Shown here piece by piece: positions 27,071 to 34,396 of a stretch of 64,000 bases of DNA (position 1 is the stretch's first letter; the number at the start of each line of letters is the position of its first letter). The notes under the pieces are model-generated. The model searched no databases. It saw only the letters and a program-made list of their open reading frames with translations, and was not told where the DNA came from. The stretch spans positions 1,366,987 through 1,430,986 of the forward strand of contig NZ_LMJL01000012.1 in assembly GCF_001429295.1 (NCBI RefSeq). The letters are read 5' to 3'. Position numbers and translations under genes: made by a program. This DNA comes from Flavobacterium sp. Root935. Lineage in GTDB: Bacteria; Bacteroidota; Bacteroidia; Flavobacteriales; Flavobacteriaceae.

Positions 27071-28264
27071 CTAATATGTTTTTATCTTGCGGATTATTTT
27101 CTCAAGACTTTCAATGGCAATTTCCTTATCGCGCTCTTCCGCATTATATGAGTTGCTTCTGACTGACTGGTAAGAAAGATTTCTCTTTACTGGAGTAGAA
27201 AGGTAAGGCACTATACTTTTAAATATGTAGTTCATAGACTTGGCTTTAATAATTCTCGCCTCGTCTGTCGCCCTTAAAATAAGTCCAATCTGATCTCCCG
27301 AAAGCATACATTCCAGCTTAGAGTCAGCTTTCTCTACAAATTCACTTCCAGCATAATTGGACGTCTGCTGCTGCATTTCGATTGCAGCCTTCTTCTCAAC
27401 ATATCTTAATTCGCTGGAAAACCAGTATTCCAAAAATAAAATCAGATTCTGCTGTGATGGATTAAAGGTTAATTTTAAGCTTGGGTTTATTTTCGATAGT
27501 CTGCTGCAGATGTAAAGTAATTTTTCAAGCCTTTCCGATAAATTCTCAAAACCTTCTAAATAGCCTCCAATTTTAGCAACCAGTTTCTCTGCATATTCTC
27601 TGGAATTAAAATTCATTCTAATAAGAATAAGATCAATATCTGAAATGCATTCTGTTTCAGAAACTGGATGCTTAATTTTTTGCAGTTCAGTGATTATCTC
27701 CCTGTAATACAAAATCTGGCGGTATGTAAATTTTGTGTTTCTGGAGTTATGCAGAGGTGCTGCGAGAAGCTCAGTAATAAATTCCAATTCTTGATCATGA
27801 TCTGCTGAGTTTTGTTTTATTTTACCTAGATGCTTTAAAATCGCAAGCGTCTCCTTTTTCCATACTAAAAAATAGCTGTACGATACTCTTTGGTCCAGAC
27901 TCATAAACGCTGAATATCTGATCTCGATAAATGATAGTAAATCATCAAGGGAAGTGACAATCAAATCAAATATTCTTAAAAATTCAGGAGTGTTGAATTT
28001 TTCTCTTTTTCTTATCTCTACTACCCTGTCTATTAAAAAAACCAATGAAGAATGATACTTTCTTATAAGAAGTCTGATCTGCCTCTTACTTTTCAGCTCA
28101 AAAAAAGTATTCTTAATATGAATTTTAATTTTTCTTGCCTCAGATACTACTTTTTCATTCAAAATCTCCAGTTCATTTTCTGATACGGTTAGAGAGGAAC
28201 TGCCTGCATCAAATGAATTTATAATCAACGAATCAAACCATTCCAAAGGATATCTTTTAATCAT
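27071..28264 (-). CDS. Helical ICE protein of unknown function, possibly RteC-like
   Basis: Soluble, nearly all-helical protein of 397 residues without signal peptide or membrane segment. The C-terminus has a patterned stretch ('CMLSGDQIGLILRATDEARI', then IVPYLSTP and RSNSYNAEERDKE) that looks strongly conserved and recalls RteC-type regulators of Bacteroidetes conjugative elements, which control excision and transfer genes. This comparison is from memory and uncertain. It is located upstream of the tra genes on the same strand, downstream of an AraC regulator. Confidence 0.5.
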   Translation of the reverse strand: MIKRYPLEWFDSLIINSFDAGSSSLTVSENELEILNEKVVSEARKIKIHIKNTFFELKSKRQIRLLIRKYHSSLVFLIDRVVEIRKREKFNTPEFLRIFDLIVTSLDDLLSFIEIRYSAFMSLDQRVSYSYFLVWKKETLAILKHLGKIKQNSADHDQELEFITELLAAPLHNSRNTKFTYRQILYYREIITELQKIKHPVSETECISDIDLILIRMNFNSREYAEKLVAKIGGYLEGFENLSERLEKLLYICSRLSKINPSLKLTFNPSQQNLILFLEYWFSSELRYVEKKAAIEMQQQTSNYAGSEFVEKADSKLECMLSGDQIGLILRATDEARIIKAKSMNYIFKSIVPYLSTPVKRNLSYQSVRSNSYNAEERDKEIAIESLEKIIRKIKTY

Positions 28265-28320
28265 CGTCTTATCGTTTTAATTAAACAGTCTCTGGCAGAA
28301 TAAGAAGCGGATGTGGCAGC

Positions 28321-29190
28321 TTACTTTTTATTGGAACGAAATTCTGTTGGGAGCATGCCGGTATGTCTTTTAAAAAATTCGCCAAAGTTTTCAGGGCTGC
28401 TGAATTCTAGTTCATCGGCAATCTTAGCCACAGTATAGCTGGAATCAGTAAGAAGATTTTTCGAAACATTGACAAGAGCTTCAATTATAAAAGATTTCGC
28501 AGTTTTTCCTGTGCTTTCTTTAACCATCTTGTTCAGATGCCCTGGAGTAATGAATAAAGCACCCGCATAAAACTGTACGTGATGCTGTGTTCTGAAGTGT
28601 ATTGAAAGTAAAGTCAGGAATTGGATTACAATACTTTCTCTTCTTGAAAAGTCAAGATCGAGCTCCGGTTTATATTTGGAATGTATAAACTTAAGTTCAT
28701 ATATAAAAAGATTAAAGCATATTCGGCGCAGCTTAATAATAACATCTGGTCTTTCATTTCCGTACTGAAGCACACTCATCAATTTATAAATTACCGACAA
28801 GACTTTAAAATCATTCTCCTGCAGGCTGATCTTTTGATCAGATTTCAGCATTAAAAAACTGAAAGCATCCAAAAGCTCTTTCTCATAACAGTTATTATGT
28901 GCAAAGTCAAAATTTGTCCTTATAAGATAAAGCTGGATGTTAGGAGTTACCTCAAGTTTGGTGCAAACTGAATTATAGGGAATTAAAAATAAATCTCTGC
29001 GTTTCAATATATTGGTCTCGTCATGAAATCTAATATTCATTTTACCGTTTTTGATTAAAAGCACTGAAAAATTTGAAATGGAAAATGGAACTTCCAGTAC
29101 ATTTTTTACTTTGTATTCTGAAAGCAGCAGTACATCTATACCGTCATTTTCAATGCTTTTAATTTCTGTATTTAAGATTTCTCTAATCAT
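28321..29190 (-). CDS. AraC-family transcriptional regulator
   Basis: 289 residues: an N-terminal cupin-like sensing region (about 20-120) and a C-terminal AraC double helix-turn-helix (about 190-289). The DNA-binding part shows 'FITPGHLNKMVKESTGKTAK' and the second-helix signature 'VAKIADELEFSSPENFGEFF' followed by FKRHTGMLPTEFR. It lies just upstream of the transfer genes, so control of transfer or of the neighbouring lipoprotein locus is plausible. The ligand is unknown. Confidence 0.9.
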   Translation of the reverse strand: MIREILNTEIKSIENDGIDVLLLSEYKVKNVLEVPFSISNFSVLLIKNGKMNIRFHDETNILKRRDLFLIPYNSVCTKLEVTPNIQLYLIRTNFDFAHNNCYEKELLDAFSFLMLKSDQKISLQENDFKVLSVIYKLMSVLQYGNERPDVIIKLRRICFNLFIYELKFIHSKYKPELDLDFSRRESIVIQFLTLLSIHFRTQHHVQFYAGALFITPGHLNKMVKESTGKTAKSFIIEALVNVSKNLLTDSSYTVAKIADELEFSSPENFGEFFKRHTGMLPTEFRSNKK

Positions 29191-29216
29191 TTTTTGTTTT
29201 TTGCGCAGATCTGCTT

Positions 29217-29447
29217 TTAGATTTTATCCTTGAAGAAATATTCCATCCATATTAGAAACTGGAAATACAAATTTGACAGACAGCACACGTATAAAACATA
29301 CGCTGTTAATCTGGGGCTCTCAGTAATATTGTCTTCGTTTAAAACGTAACGGACAAGCTGATCGGCCGCAAAGAGCTTCATTATAAAATAAAGACTCAAG
29401 AGATTGAAAAAGAATAATAAAATATAAAACAAAGCACGCTTTTTCAT
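29217..29447 (-). CDS. Small two-helix membrane protein
   Basis: 76 residues, unrecognised. Two hydrophobic helices (about 6-26 and 47-68) are separated by a short acidic loop (LNEDNITESPR). It is transcribed toward the AraC gene with a 26-nt gap and may be co-transcribed with it. No functional motif. Confidence 0.45.
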   Translation of the reverse strand: MKKRALFYILLFFFNLLSLYFIMKLFAADQLVRYVLNEDNITESPRLTAYVLYVCCLSNLYFQFLIWMEYFFKDKI

Positions 29448-29526
29448 ATTCAGACAGATTAGAAAATTATTAAATCACTTATTCTTAAGTTGTTCACAGT
29501 TTAATTGAACAAGCACTATTAAAACT

Positions 29527-30132
29527 TCAATCGCCGTTATGCTTACTGGTTGTAGAGGTCTCCCAGTCCCTATCCTTTCTCTCCTTTTCACTAAATAAAA
29601 CTGCTTCCGAAATTGATGAAATAGATAAAATGGACTCCTTTTCATCTGTTAGAAGGGTCGAATCCTGTCTTTTTGAAATCTCATATTGAATTATAAAATC
29701 ATCTACGATTTGGTACTGCTGGCCGCGGAGATTTCCGAGATTAACTATATATCCCTTCACATCAAGTTTCAATGATGATCTCAGTGTACTTTCATCAACA
29801 ATTATGTACAATGTTGAGACAGGATCCTCCGTAGATGAAATTGTATCTAAATCAGAACTCCTTTTCTCAAAAGTCTTTAGTTCATTTCGCCCATGTTGGG
29901 CTTTTAATACTGAAATGATCTTTTCTTTTAATTGGGCAGGAACCAGAAGTATATAATCTCCCGCCGCAACTTCCTTAAAGTTTTTCTCTAAAGCAGAGCC
30001 ATTTTTAAAATCTGCAGTTTTCTCTTTGCTGATTGCTGTGCTGGAAACCAAGCTTAAATCAGAATTGTTAAAATCATCATTTGAACATGAACCTAAAAAA
30101 ATAATTAAACCAGATAAAAATAAATTTTTCAT
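29527..30132 (-). CDS. Lipoprotein of unknown function
   Basis: 201 residues with a textbook lipoprotein signal (MKNLFLSGLIIFLGSC, acylated Cys16) followed by an acidic SNDDF sequence, a form associated with surface export signals in Flavobacteria. The mature part has no recognised domain; it is mixed alpha/beta with a Ser/Lys/Asp-rich tail. It is divergent from the TPR-AraC regulator across a 332-bp region with a palindrome, so the two may be a regulator-target pair. Confidence 0.6.
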   Translation of the reverse strand: MKNLFLSGLIIFLGSCSNDDFNNSDLSLVSSTAISKEKTADFKNGSALEKNFKEVAAGDYILLVPAQLKEKIISVLKAQHGRNELKTFEKRSSDLDTISSTEDPVSTLYIIVDESTLRSSLKLDVKGYIVNLGNLRGQQYQIVDDFIIQYEISKRQDSTLLTDEKESILSISSISEAVLFSEKERKDRDWETSTTSKHNGD

Positions 30133-30464
30133 AATGCAAAATGGTTTGGTTAATTGAGAACTTGTCTCAGTCCATTTTGCCCGGGCCAGCAGAACTTTTT
30201 GCTCAGTGCTTTACTGAATCTTTTGCTGTTGAATTCAAGGCAAATCTAAATTGCAAAAAATCATAAATCAAGCACTTGTATGTGGATTTTCGGAAAATCC
30301 ACTATCGATTTTCATGAAATCAGCAATGTATTTTTCCTACATTAAATATTGCAATTCAAATATTTAAAGTATTTTTGAAAGTTGCTCTCTAACTACCTCT
30401 ACATTGATTTTATTAACCTGATTTATGCTTTTATCAATGCATAAACTCAAAATTTCTATGTATT
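30133..30464. promoter_or_regulatory. Divergent control region with a perfect 21-bp palindrome
   Basis: This gene-free stretch lies between the lipoprotein gene (minus) and the TPR-AraC regulator (plus). It holds a perfect palindrome at 30282-30302, GTGGATTTTC-G-GAAAATCCAC, and a nearby imperfect one, GATTTTCATGAAATC. Either may be an operator. No confident promoter pair is visible. Confidence 0.5.
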
Positions 30465-32138
30465 ATGAAATGTAATTTACCGGTACTGCTGCTTCTATTT
30501 ATAATTAAATCTTTAACTGCCCAGAATAATCCCAACAGAATTCGCGATTCCCTTACTTTTAAAAGTTATGAATATTTGGATGATAGAATTTATGAATACA
30601 AAAATGACAGTCTGAAAGCCTCCCCATATTTATACGCCTATTTAAATAAGGCAAAAAAGGAGAAGAATCATGAAGAGACGGTTAACGCATATCAAAACAT
30701 ACTTCATGAGTCCCCTATGAATCTTCGATTAAAATATGCTGACAGCATGGTGATGGCAGCTGCAAAATCCAAAAGTAATGAACTGATTGGATCGGCTTTT
30801 TTATCTAAAGGAATAGTGTATTACAGCCAAAAGAACTATGTGAAAGCATATGATTATTACATTAAGGCTAACGAAAGCATTTCCAAAACTGAAAATGAGT
30901 ACCTGATCTACAAAACCAAATATCATATCGCACAGATTAAATATTATCTCGGTTTTTATGATGAAGCTATCTCACTTTTTAATGAATGTCTTGCATATTT
31001 TAAAAAAAATCAGGAACGACCGTACTTAAACTCACTGCACTCATTAAGTGTATGCTATAATAAGGTTGGCGATTACAGCAGATGTTCACAGACTAATACG
31101 TTAGGTCTTGCAGAATGTGAGAGGCTGAAAATTCCGGAAATGGAATTCTTTTTTAAACACTCGGAAGGAATCAATCAGTACTTTCTAAATAACTATTATA
31201 CCTCTATACAAATGCTTCAGGAGGTCCTGCCCCATCTGAACGCTATGACAGAATTTGCCAACGTATCCATTGCAAATTTTTATATCGGAAAAAACTATTG
31301 GAAATTGCAGCTTCCTGCAAAAGCAGTTCCCTACTTCAAAAAAGTGGAAAAGGCATTTATTGAGAAAGGCTACATTCGTCCGGATTTAAGGGAGGTTTTT
31401 GAACTAATGATTAAATATTACAAAAAGGAAAATAATCTGAAATCCCAGCTTTACTATATGGACCAGCTTTTAAAAGCGGATTCTGTATTAACAGATAATA
31501 ATAGGTATCTAATGGGAAAAATCCATAAGCAGTATGATACTAAGGAAATTCTGCTGGAAAAAGAAAAAATACAGCAGCAGCTTGTAAAGGAGAAATATTA
31601 TGACGTTATTCTAATCAGCGTAGTTGTAGTTCTGTTCTCTGCTGTCATTTACGGCACCTATAACCACTTTGAAACCAAAAAGCGCAATAAGATCAAATTT
31701 GATCTGCTTCTGGAAAAAAATGAAAATAGCAGCATCCAGAAACAGTCACCCGAAAAATTCGAAATAACCGATATTGCACAGGAAACTGTACAGCAGATAA
31801 TTAGACACCTTGAAAAATTTGAAAGGGATAAAAAATTCCTGCACAAAGAGGCGACGCTGGCCGCTTTAACTGTACGGTTTAATACTAACAGCAAATACCT
31901 TTCAAAAGTGATATACCATCGCAGCGGCAAGCATTTTGCCGATTATATCAATGACCTGAAAATTGATTATCTGGTGGAACTGCTGCGAAACTCAAGCGCG
32001 CATAGAAATTACTCGATAAGCTCGCTGGCTGAGGAAGCCGGTTTTACCTCCACTCCGAGATTAACAAATGCTTTCCGGTCCAAAACAGGAATTTCACTCA
32101 GTTATTTCCTTAAAAAGCTGAGGAAAGAGAATTCCTGA
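30465..32138 (+). CDS. Membrane TPR protein with C-terminal AraC-type DNA-binding domain
   Basis: 557 residues: signal peptide (to about 20, LTAQ), five to seven tetratricopeptide repeats in the periplasm (about 40-360, including 'GSAFLSKGIVYYSQKNYVKA'), one membrane helix near 384-402, a coiled coil, and a cytoplasmic AraC helix-turn-helix (about 450-557, 'LSKVIYHRSGKHFADYINDL', 'SISSLAEEAGFTS'). This is a one-component transmembrane regulator type common in Flavobacteria: periplasmic repeats sense a signal and the HTH acts on DNA. Likely targets are the divergent lipoprotein and neighbouring ICE genes. Confidence 0.85.
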   Translation: MKCNLPVLLLLFIIKSLTAQNNPNRIRDSLTFKSYEYLDDRIYEYKNDSLKASPYLYAYLNKAKKEKNHEETVNAYQNILHESPMNLRLKYADSMVMAAAKSKSNELIGSAFLSKGIVYYSQKNYVKAYDYYIKANESISKTENEYLIYKTKYHIAQIKYYLGFYDEAISLFNECLAYFKKNQERPYLNSLHSLSVCYNKVGDYSRCSQTNTLGLAECERLKIPEMEFFFKHSEGINQYFLNNYYTSIQMLQEVLPHLNAMTEFANVSIANFYIGKNYWKLQLPAKAVPYFKKVEKAFIEKGYIRPDLREVFELMIKYYKKENNLKSQLYYMDQLLKADSVLTDNNRYLMGKIHKQYDTKEILLEKEKIQQQLVKEKYYDVILISVVVVLFSAVIYGTYNHFETKKRNKIKFDLLLEKNENSSIQKQSPEKFEITDIAQETVQQIIRHLEKFERDKKFLHKEATLAALTVRFNTNSKYLSKVIYHRSGKHFADYINDLKIDYLVELLRNSSAHRNYSISSLAEEAGFTSTPRLTNAFRSKTGISLSYFLKKLRKENS

Positions 32139-32181
32139 AAATATTTTGTCACCAATACCGTTTTCAGTTATGGCAAAACTT

Positions 32182-32189
32182 TACATTTG
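32182..32189 (+). promoter_or_regulatory. Candidate -7 element TACATTTG for the H1-like gene
   Basis: Matches TAnnTTTG 28 nt before the ATG at 32217; a weak TTT-rich -33 region lies upstream. Confidence 0.45.
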
Positions 32190-32216
32190 CCCTCTTAATT
32201 TAAAAAAAATTGTAAA

Positions 32217-32393
32217 ATGAAAGACCTAGTTGCAAAAATCAACGCTGAAATCGAAACGTTTAAAACAGAATCTGAAGCTGTAGCTGAAAAAGGAGTTAAA
32301 GCTGCCGGAGCTAGAGCAAGAAAATCTTCTTTGGAAATTGAAAAACTTTTAAAAGAGTTTAGAAAAGTTTCTATCGAGGAGTCTAAGAAATAA
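32217..32393 (+). CDS. Histone H1-like protein
   Basis: 58 residues (MKDLVAKINAEIETFK...), matching the small H1/Hc1-like proteins of Bacteroidota. It has an amphipathic acidic N-terminal helix, a central GVKAAGARARKSS basic segment and a Lys/Glu C-terminal helix. These are nucleoid-associated, DNA-compacting proteins. A Bacteroidetes -7 element and a strong terminator frame the gene. Its placement on an ICE suggests silencing or copy-specific nucleoid modulation, which is inference. Confidence 0.8.
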   Translation: MKDLVAKINAEIETFKTESEAVAEKGVKAAGARARKSSLEIEKLLKEFRKVSIEESKK

Positions 32394-32432
32394 TATTACT
32401 AATAATATCTTACTGATAGTAATAGGTTAGAT

Positions 32433-32462
32433 AATGGGGCTATTCGGCCCCATTGTTTTTTT
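32433..32462 (+). terminator. Intrinsic terminator of the H1-like gene
   Basis: Perfect 8-bp stem AATGGGGC (32433-32440) with GCCCCATT (32447-32454), loop TATTCG, then a T-run. Confidence 0.9.
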
Positions 32463-32552
32463 AGTTTACCCGCTATGCTGTTTTCAAGGCTCGTTTATTC
32501 AAAACAGAATTATGATTAATTTCTTAAAGCTTACGTAAAGTTTTTTTTTGGC

Positions 32553-32626
32553 AGCTTCTCCCGCTTTGCGCTGCAATCTTTTTACCGAACAACGGCCAAA
32601 AAGGATTTCCGCTTCAATCGGTGCTG
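32553..32626. repeat. Probable dispersed intergenic repeat (degenerate copy)
   Basis: The sequence with CCGCTTTGCG, GCAATCTTTTTAC, AAAAAGGATTTCCGCTTCAA and TCGGTGCT is an imperfect inverted repeat. It resembles the 'AAAGGATTTCCGCTGC..ATCGGGGCTA' intergenic element that I recall as frequent in Flavobacterium genomes. It lies between the H1-like gene and a convergent gene. Confidence 0.4.
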
Positions 32627-32644
32627 GAAAGAAACTTGTATCTT

Positions 32645-33193
32645 TTACTTTTTAGATTTTGCTGTCTGAACTTTTGCGTGTCTTATAAGTATTTCATTTT
32701 CAGTCAGGCTTGTCTTGTATCTTATTTCGTCTTCAAATTCAATTTTTTCTCCTGTATATTCATCAAAGTCTTCAATTTTAATTATATATTTTTCGATTAC
32801 AAACGTTTTATAGCTTTTGAATTCATTCTCTGATTTGTATTCGATATCTATTTTTATTCGGCTTAGTAAATTCTCAGGTTGAAAATCTATAGTGTCAACT
32901 TCGTTTTGAATTTCAGTAAGATGTTGCACATTATTAATTAGAGACATTACAGCATTATCAATTCTATAGCTATACGGTCTTTGCCAAAAGTCTTTTTTAT
33001 CAAATTCCCAATCTTCGCTTTCAATCCACTCATTCAGTAGTTCTCTTGGAATCTTATACTTATTACATATTATTCCGCGATTTTTCGCTTCATAAACGTA
33101 ATCAGAATGGCAAAGCTGCTTTAAACCTTGCAAGTCCCATTCCCTATTATTTATAATTATAGTACCAAAGTCACCGTATTTAATTTTAGCCAT
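32645..33193 (-). CDS. Unknown cytoplasmic protein
   Basis: 182 residues, acidic, no signal peptide or membrane segment, no recognised domain. Aromatic and charged residues dominate (REWDLQGLKQL, WEFDKKDFWQRPYSYRID), and the C-terminus is a run of alternating charges ending AKSKK. It sits directly downstream of a decayed nuclease-like gene on the same strand, so the two may once have formed a unit. Confidence 0.5.
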   Translation of the reverse strand: MAKIKYGDFGTIIINNREWDLQGLKQLCHSDYVYEAKNRGIICNKYKIPRELLNEWIESEDWEFDKKDFWQRPYSYRIDNAVMSLINNVQHLTEIQNEVDTIDFQPENLLSRIKIDIEYKSENEFKSYKTFVIEKYIIKIEDFDEYTGEKIEFEDEIRYKTSLTENEILIRHAKVQTAKSKK

Positions 33194-33199
33194 TGTTAT

Positions 33200-33510
33200 T
33201 ATTTTAATTTTTCTCCAGATGTTTCAATACCATTTTGGAAGCATTTTATTTCGAAAGTTCCTGCTTGATGTTTCGTTCCATATATCAATTCTATTCATAG
33301 TTTCTAATTGTAATGATTTCTCATATAATGAATCGTCAAGTGTTCTATTTTCAGCAGATCAAAATCCTTGTTCTTTTGTGAATTGAAGACTTTTTAAATT
33401 TCTATTACAATTTCATTTTGTTCGTTAGTATTTCTCTTATGTATTATTATGTCAGGTATTAATTTATAATTGTTTTTTCCGTTGAGCCATTTAATAAATG
33501 GAAAAGTAGT
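33200..33510 (-). pseudogene. Decayed nuclease-like gene (PD-(D/E)XK-type motif)
   Basis: Reading the minus strand gives a protein-like stretch, IPDIIIHKRNTNEQNEIVIE then I-stop-K, where a TAA replaces a probable Lys codon. It continues in frame as SQKNKDFDLLKIEHLT, and the coding signal then moves to other frames (SLYEKSLQLETMNRIDIW; IYGTKHQAGTFEIKCFQNGI). The PD...E-x-K arrangement and the later F-E-I-x-x-F-x-N-G pattern resemble a family of small nuclease-like hypothetical proteins in Bacteroidota. At least one nonsense change and one or more frameshifts make it a pseudogene. This also accounts for the gap between 33194 and 33621. Confidence 0.65.
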
Positions 33511-33570
33511 TTTTTATTTCTGTGAAGTGTAGCGTAAAATTACCTGTTTTAGGATTGCATTAATAACCAA

Positions 33571-33594
33571 AAAAGATGCCAATTGGCATCTTTT
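33571..33594 (-). terminator. Terminator of the XRE regulator gene
   Basis: Perfect palindrome AAAAGATGCC-AATT-GGCATCTTTT, just beyond the stop codon at 33622; T-runs lie on both sides. Confidence 0.8.
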
Positions 33595-33621
33595 TATTAA
33601 ATATTATTTGAGATGTTAACA

Positions 33622-33873
33622 TTAGTAATCTAGAAGTTCTTTTAATGAAACATTTAATGCCTGAGCTAATGCTACTAAAGTTTCAAATTGAAAATTTACC
33701 TCACCTCTCTCAATTTGGCCCAGAGTCTTTTTCGTTATGTAGTCACTTCGGTCCGCAAGTTCTTGTTGAGAAATCGACCGGCTTTGGTATTCGACGCTTT
33801 TAATCTTTCGTCTTAGTTTCAAAACATGTTTCCCAAATTTTATTCTTTGCTCGTTAAAGTCAATTTCGTTCAT
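33622..33873 (-). CDS. XRE-family transcriptional regulator
   Basis: 83-residue single-domain helix-turn-helix protein. The Cro/C1-type HTH occupies about 25-80 ('ISQQELADRSDYITKKTLGQ', then IERGEVNFQFETLVALAQAL) and ends with the LKELLDY helix. It is transcribed away from the SusC operon, with a shared control region that contains an imperfect TACC..GGTA palindrome over its own candidate promoter. Probably autoregulatory; it may also control the SusCD-peptidase cargo. Confidence 0.85.
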   Translation of the reverse strand: MNEIDFNEQRIKFGKHVLKLRRKIKSVEYQSRSISQQELADRSDYITKKTLGQIERGEVNFQFETLVALAQALNVSLKELLDY

Positions 33874-33896
33874 TTGTTAAAATTCCTAGGAAAAAA

Positions 33897-33922
33897 CAAA
33901 ATTATTGGTACCTTACAGGGTA
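33897..33922 (-). promoter_or_regulatory. Candidate promoter and operator of the XRE gene
   Basis: CAAAATTA (33897-33904) reads TAATTTTG on the minus strand, a -7 match 24 nt before the ATG. It is followed by the imperfect palindrome TACCTTACAGGGTA (33909-33922), which could bind the repressor. Confidence 0.4.
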
Positions 33923-33940
33923 CTATATAACTTTTTTTAT

Positions 33941-33948
33941 TATATTTG
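33941..33948 (+). promoter_or_regulatory. Candidate -7 element TATATTTG upstream of the structured leader
   Basis: A TAnnTTTG match on the plus strand, 75 nt before the 109-nt hairpin and 449 nt before the SusC start. No -33 match is seen. Confidence 0.3.
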
Positions 33949-34023
33949 TTTAATTCTTCTAAATAGAAGTGTAATTTTGCGATTCTTCATATAAAATATT
34001 TGAAGCATTTCGCTTTGAATCCT

Positions 34024-34132
34024 GTTTCAAAAAACTTGGCAGTTTAAACCCACAGGATGATAAGTAAATTGCTCACGCTTACGGGCGTGGGCTCACTTAT
34101 CTGTGGGTGGGTATGCCAAGTACCTTTGAAAC
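34024..34132 (+). ncRNA. 109-nt extended hairpin, candidate structured RNA
   Basis: Five nested helices pair in order: GTTTCAAA with TTTGAAAC (8 bp), ACTTGGCA with TGCCAAGT (8 bp), CCCACA with TGTGGG (6 bp), GATAAGT with ACTTATC (7 bp), and GCTCACGC with GCGTGGGC (8 bp, one G-T), around a TTACGG loop. About 37 pairs in all, interrupted only by short internal loops. There is no T-run, so it is not a simple terminator. It could be a small RNA, an RNA leader of the SusC operon, or a DNA palindromic element. Confidence 0.6.
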
Positions 34133-34396
34133 AATAAGCTGAGTTCCATGCCCTTTTTTATGTCATAAACTTTTCTTGAATTCATAGCGTCTTTATTCTT
34201 CTTCTTTTATTTAAAGTTTCGTTTTAAATCAAACGTAGAACTGTAAAACCCTTCCTGCCTGTGTCCTAAAAAACTTTATTTATTTCATTAAGTCGTTTAC
34301 TTAATACATAAAAAATGGCCCTCAGCTGCAGCGACCAAACTAGAGCAGAGGACCTTAGCTAATCAAATATCCATTTAACTAACCAATTCCAATATT

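Noticed and set aside
32145..32189. TTTG at 32145 and TACATTTG at 32182 as a matched -33/-7 promoter
   Set aside because: The 33-nt spacing is too long for the Bacteroidetes promoter; only the -7 element was kept.
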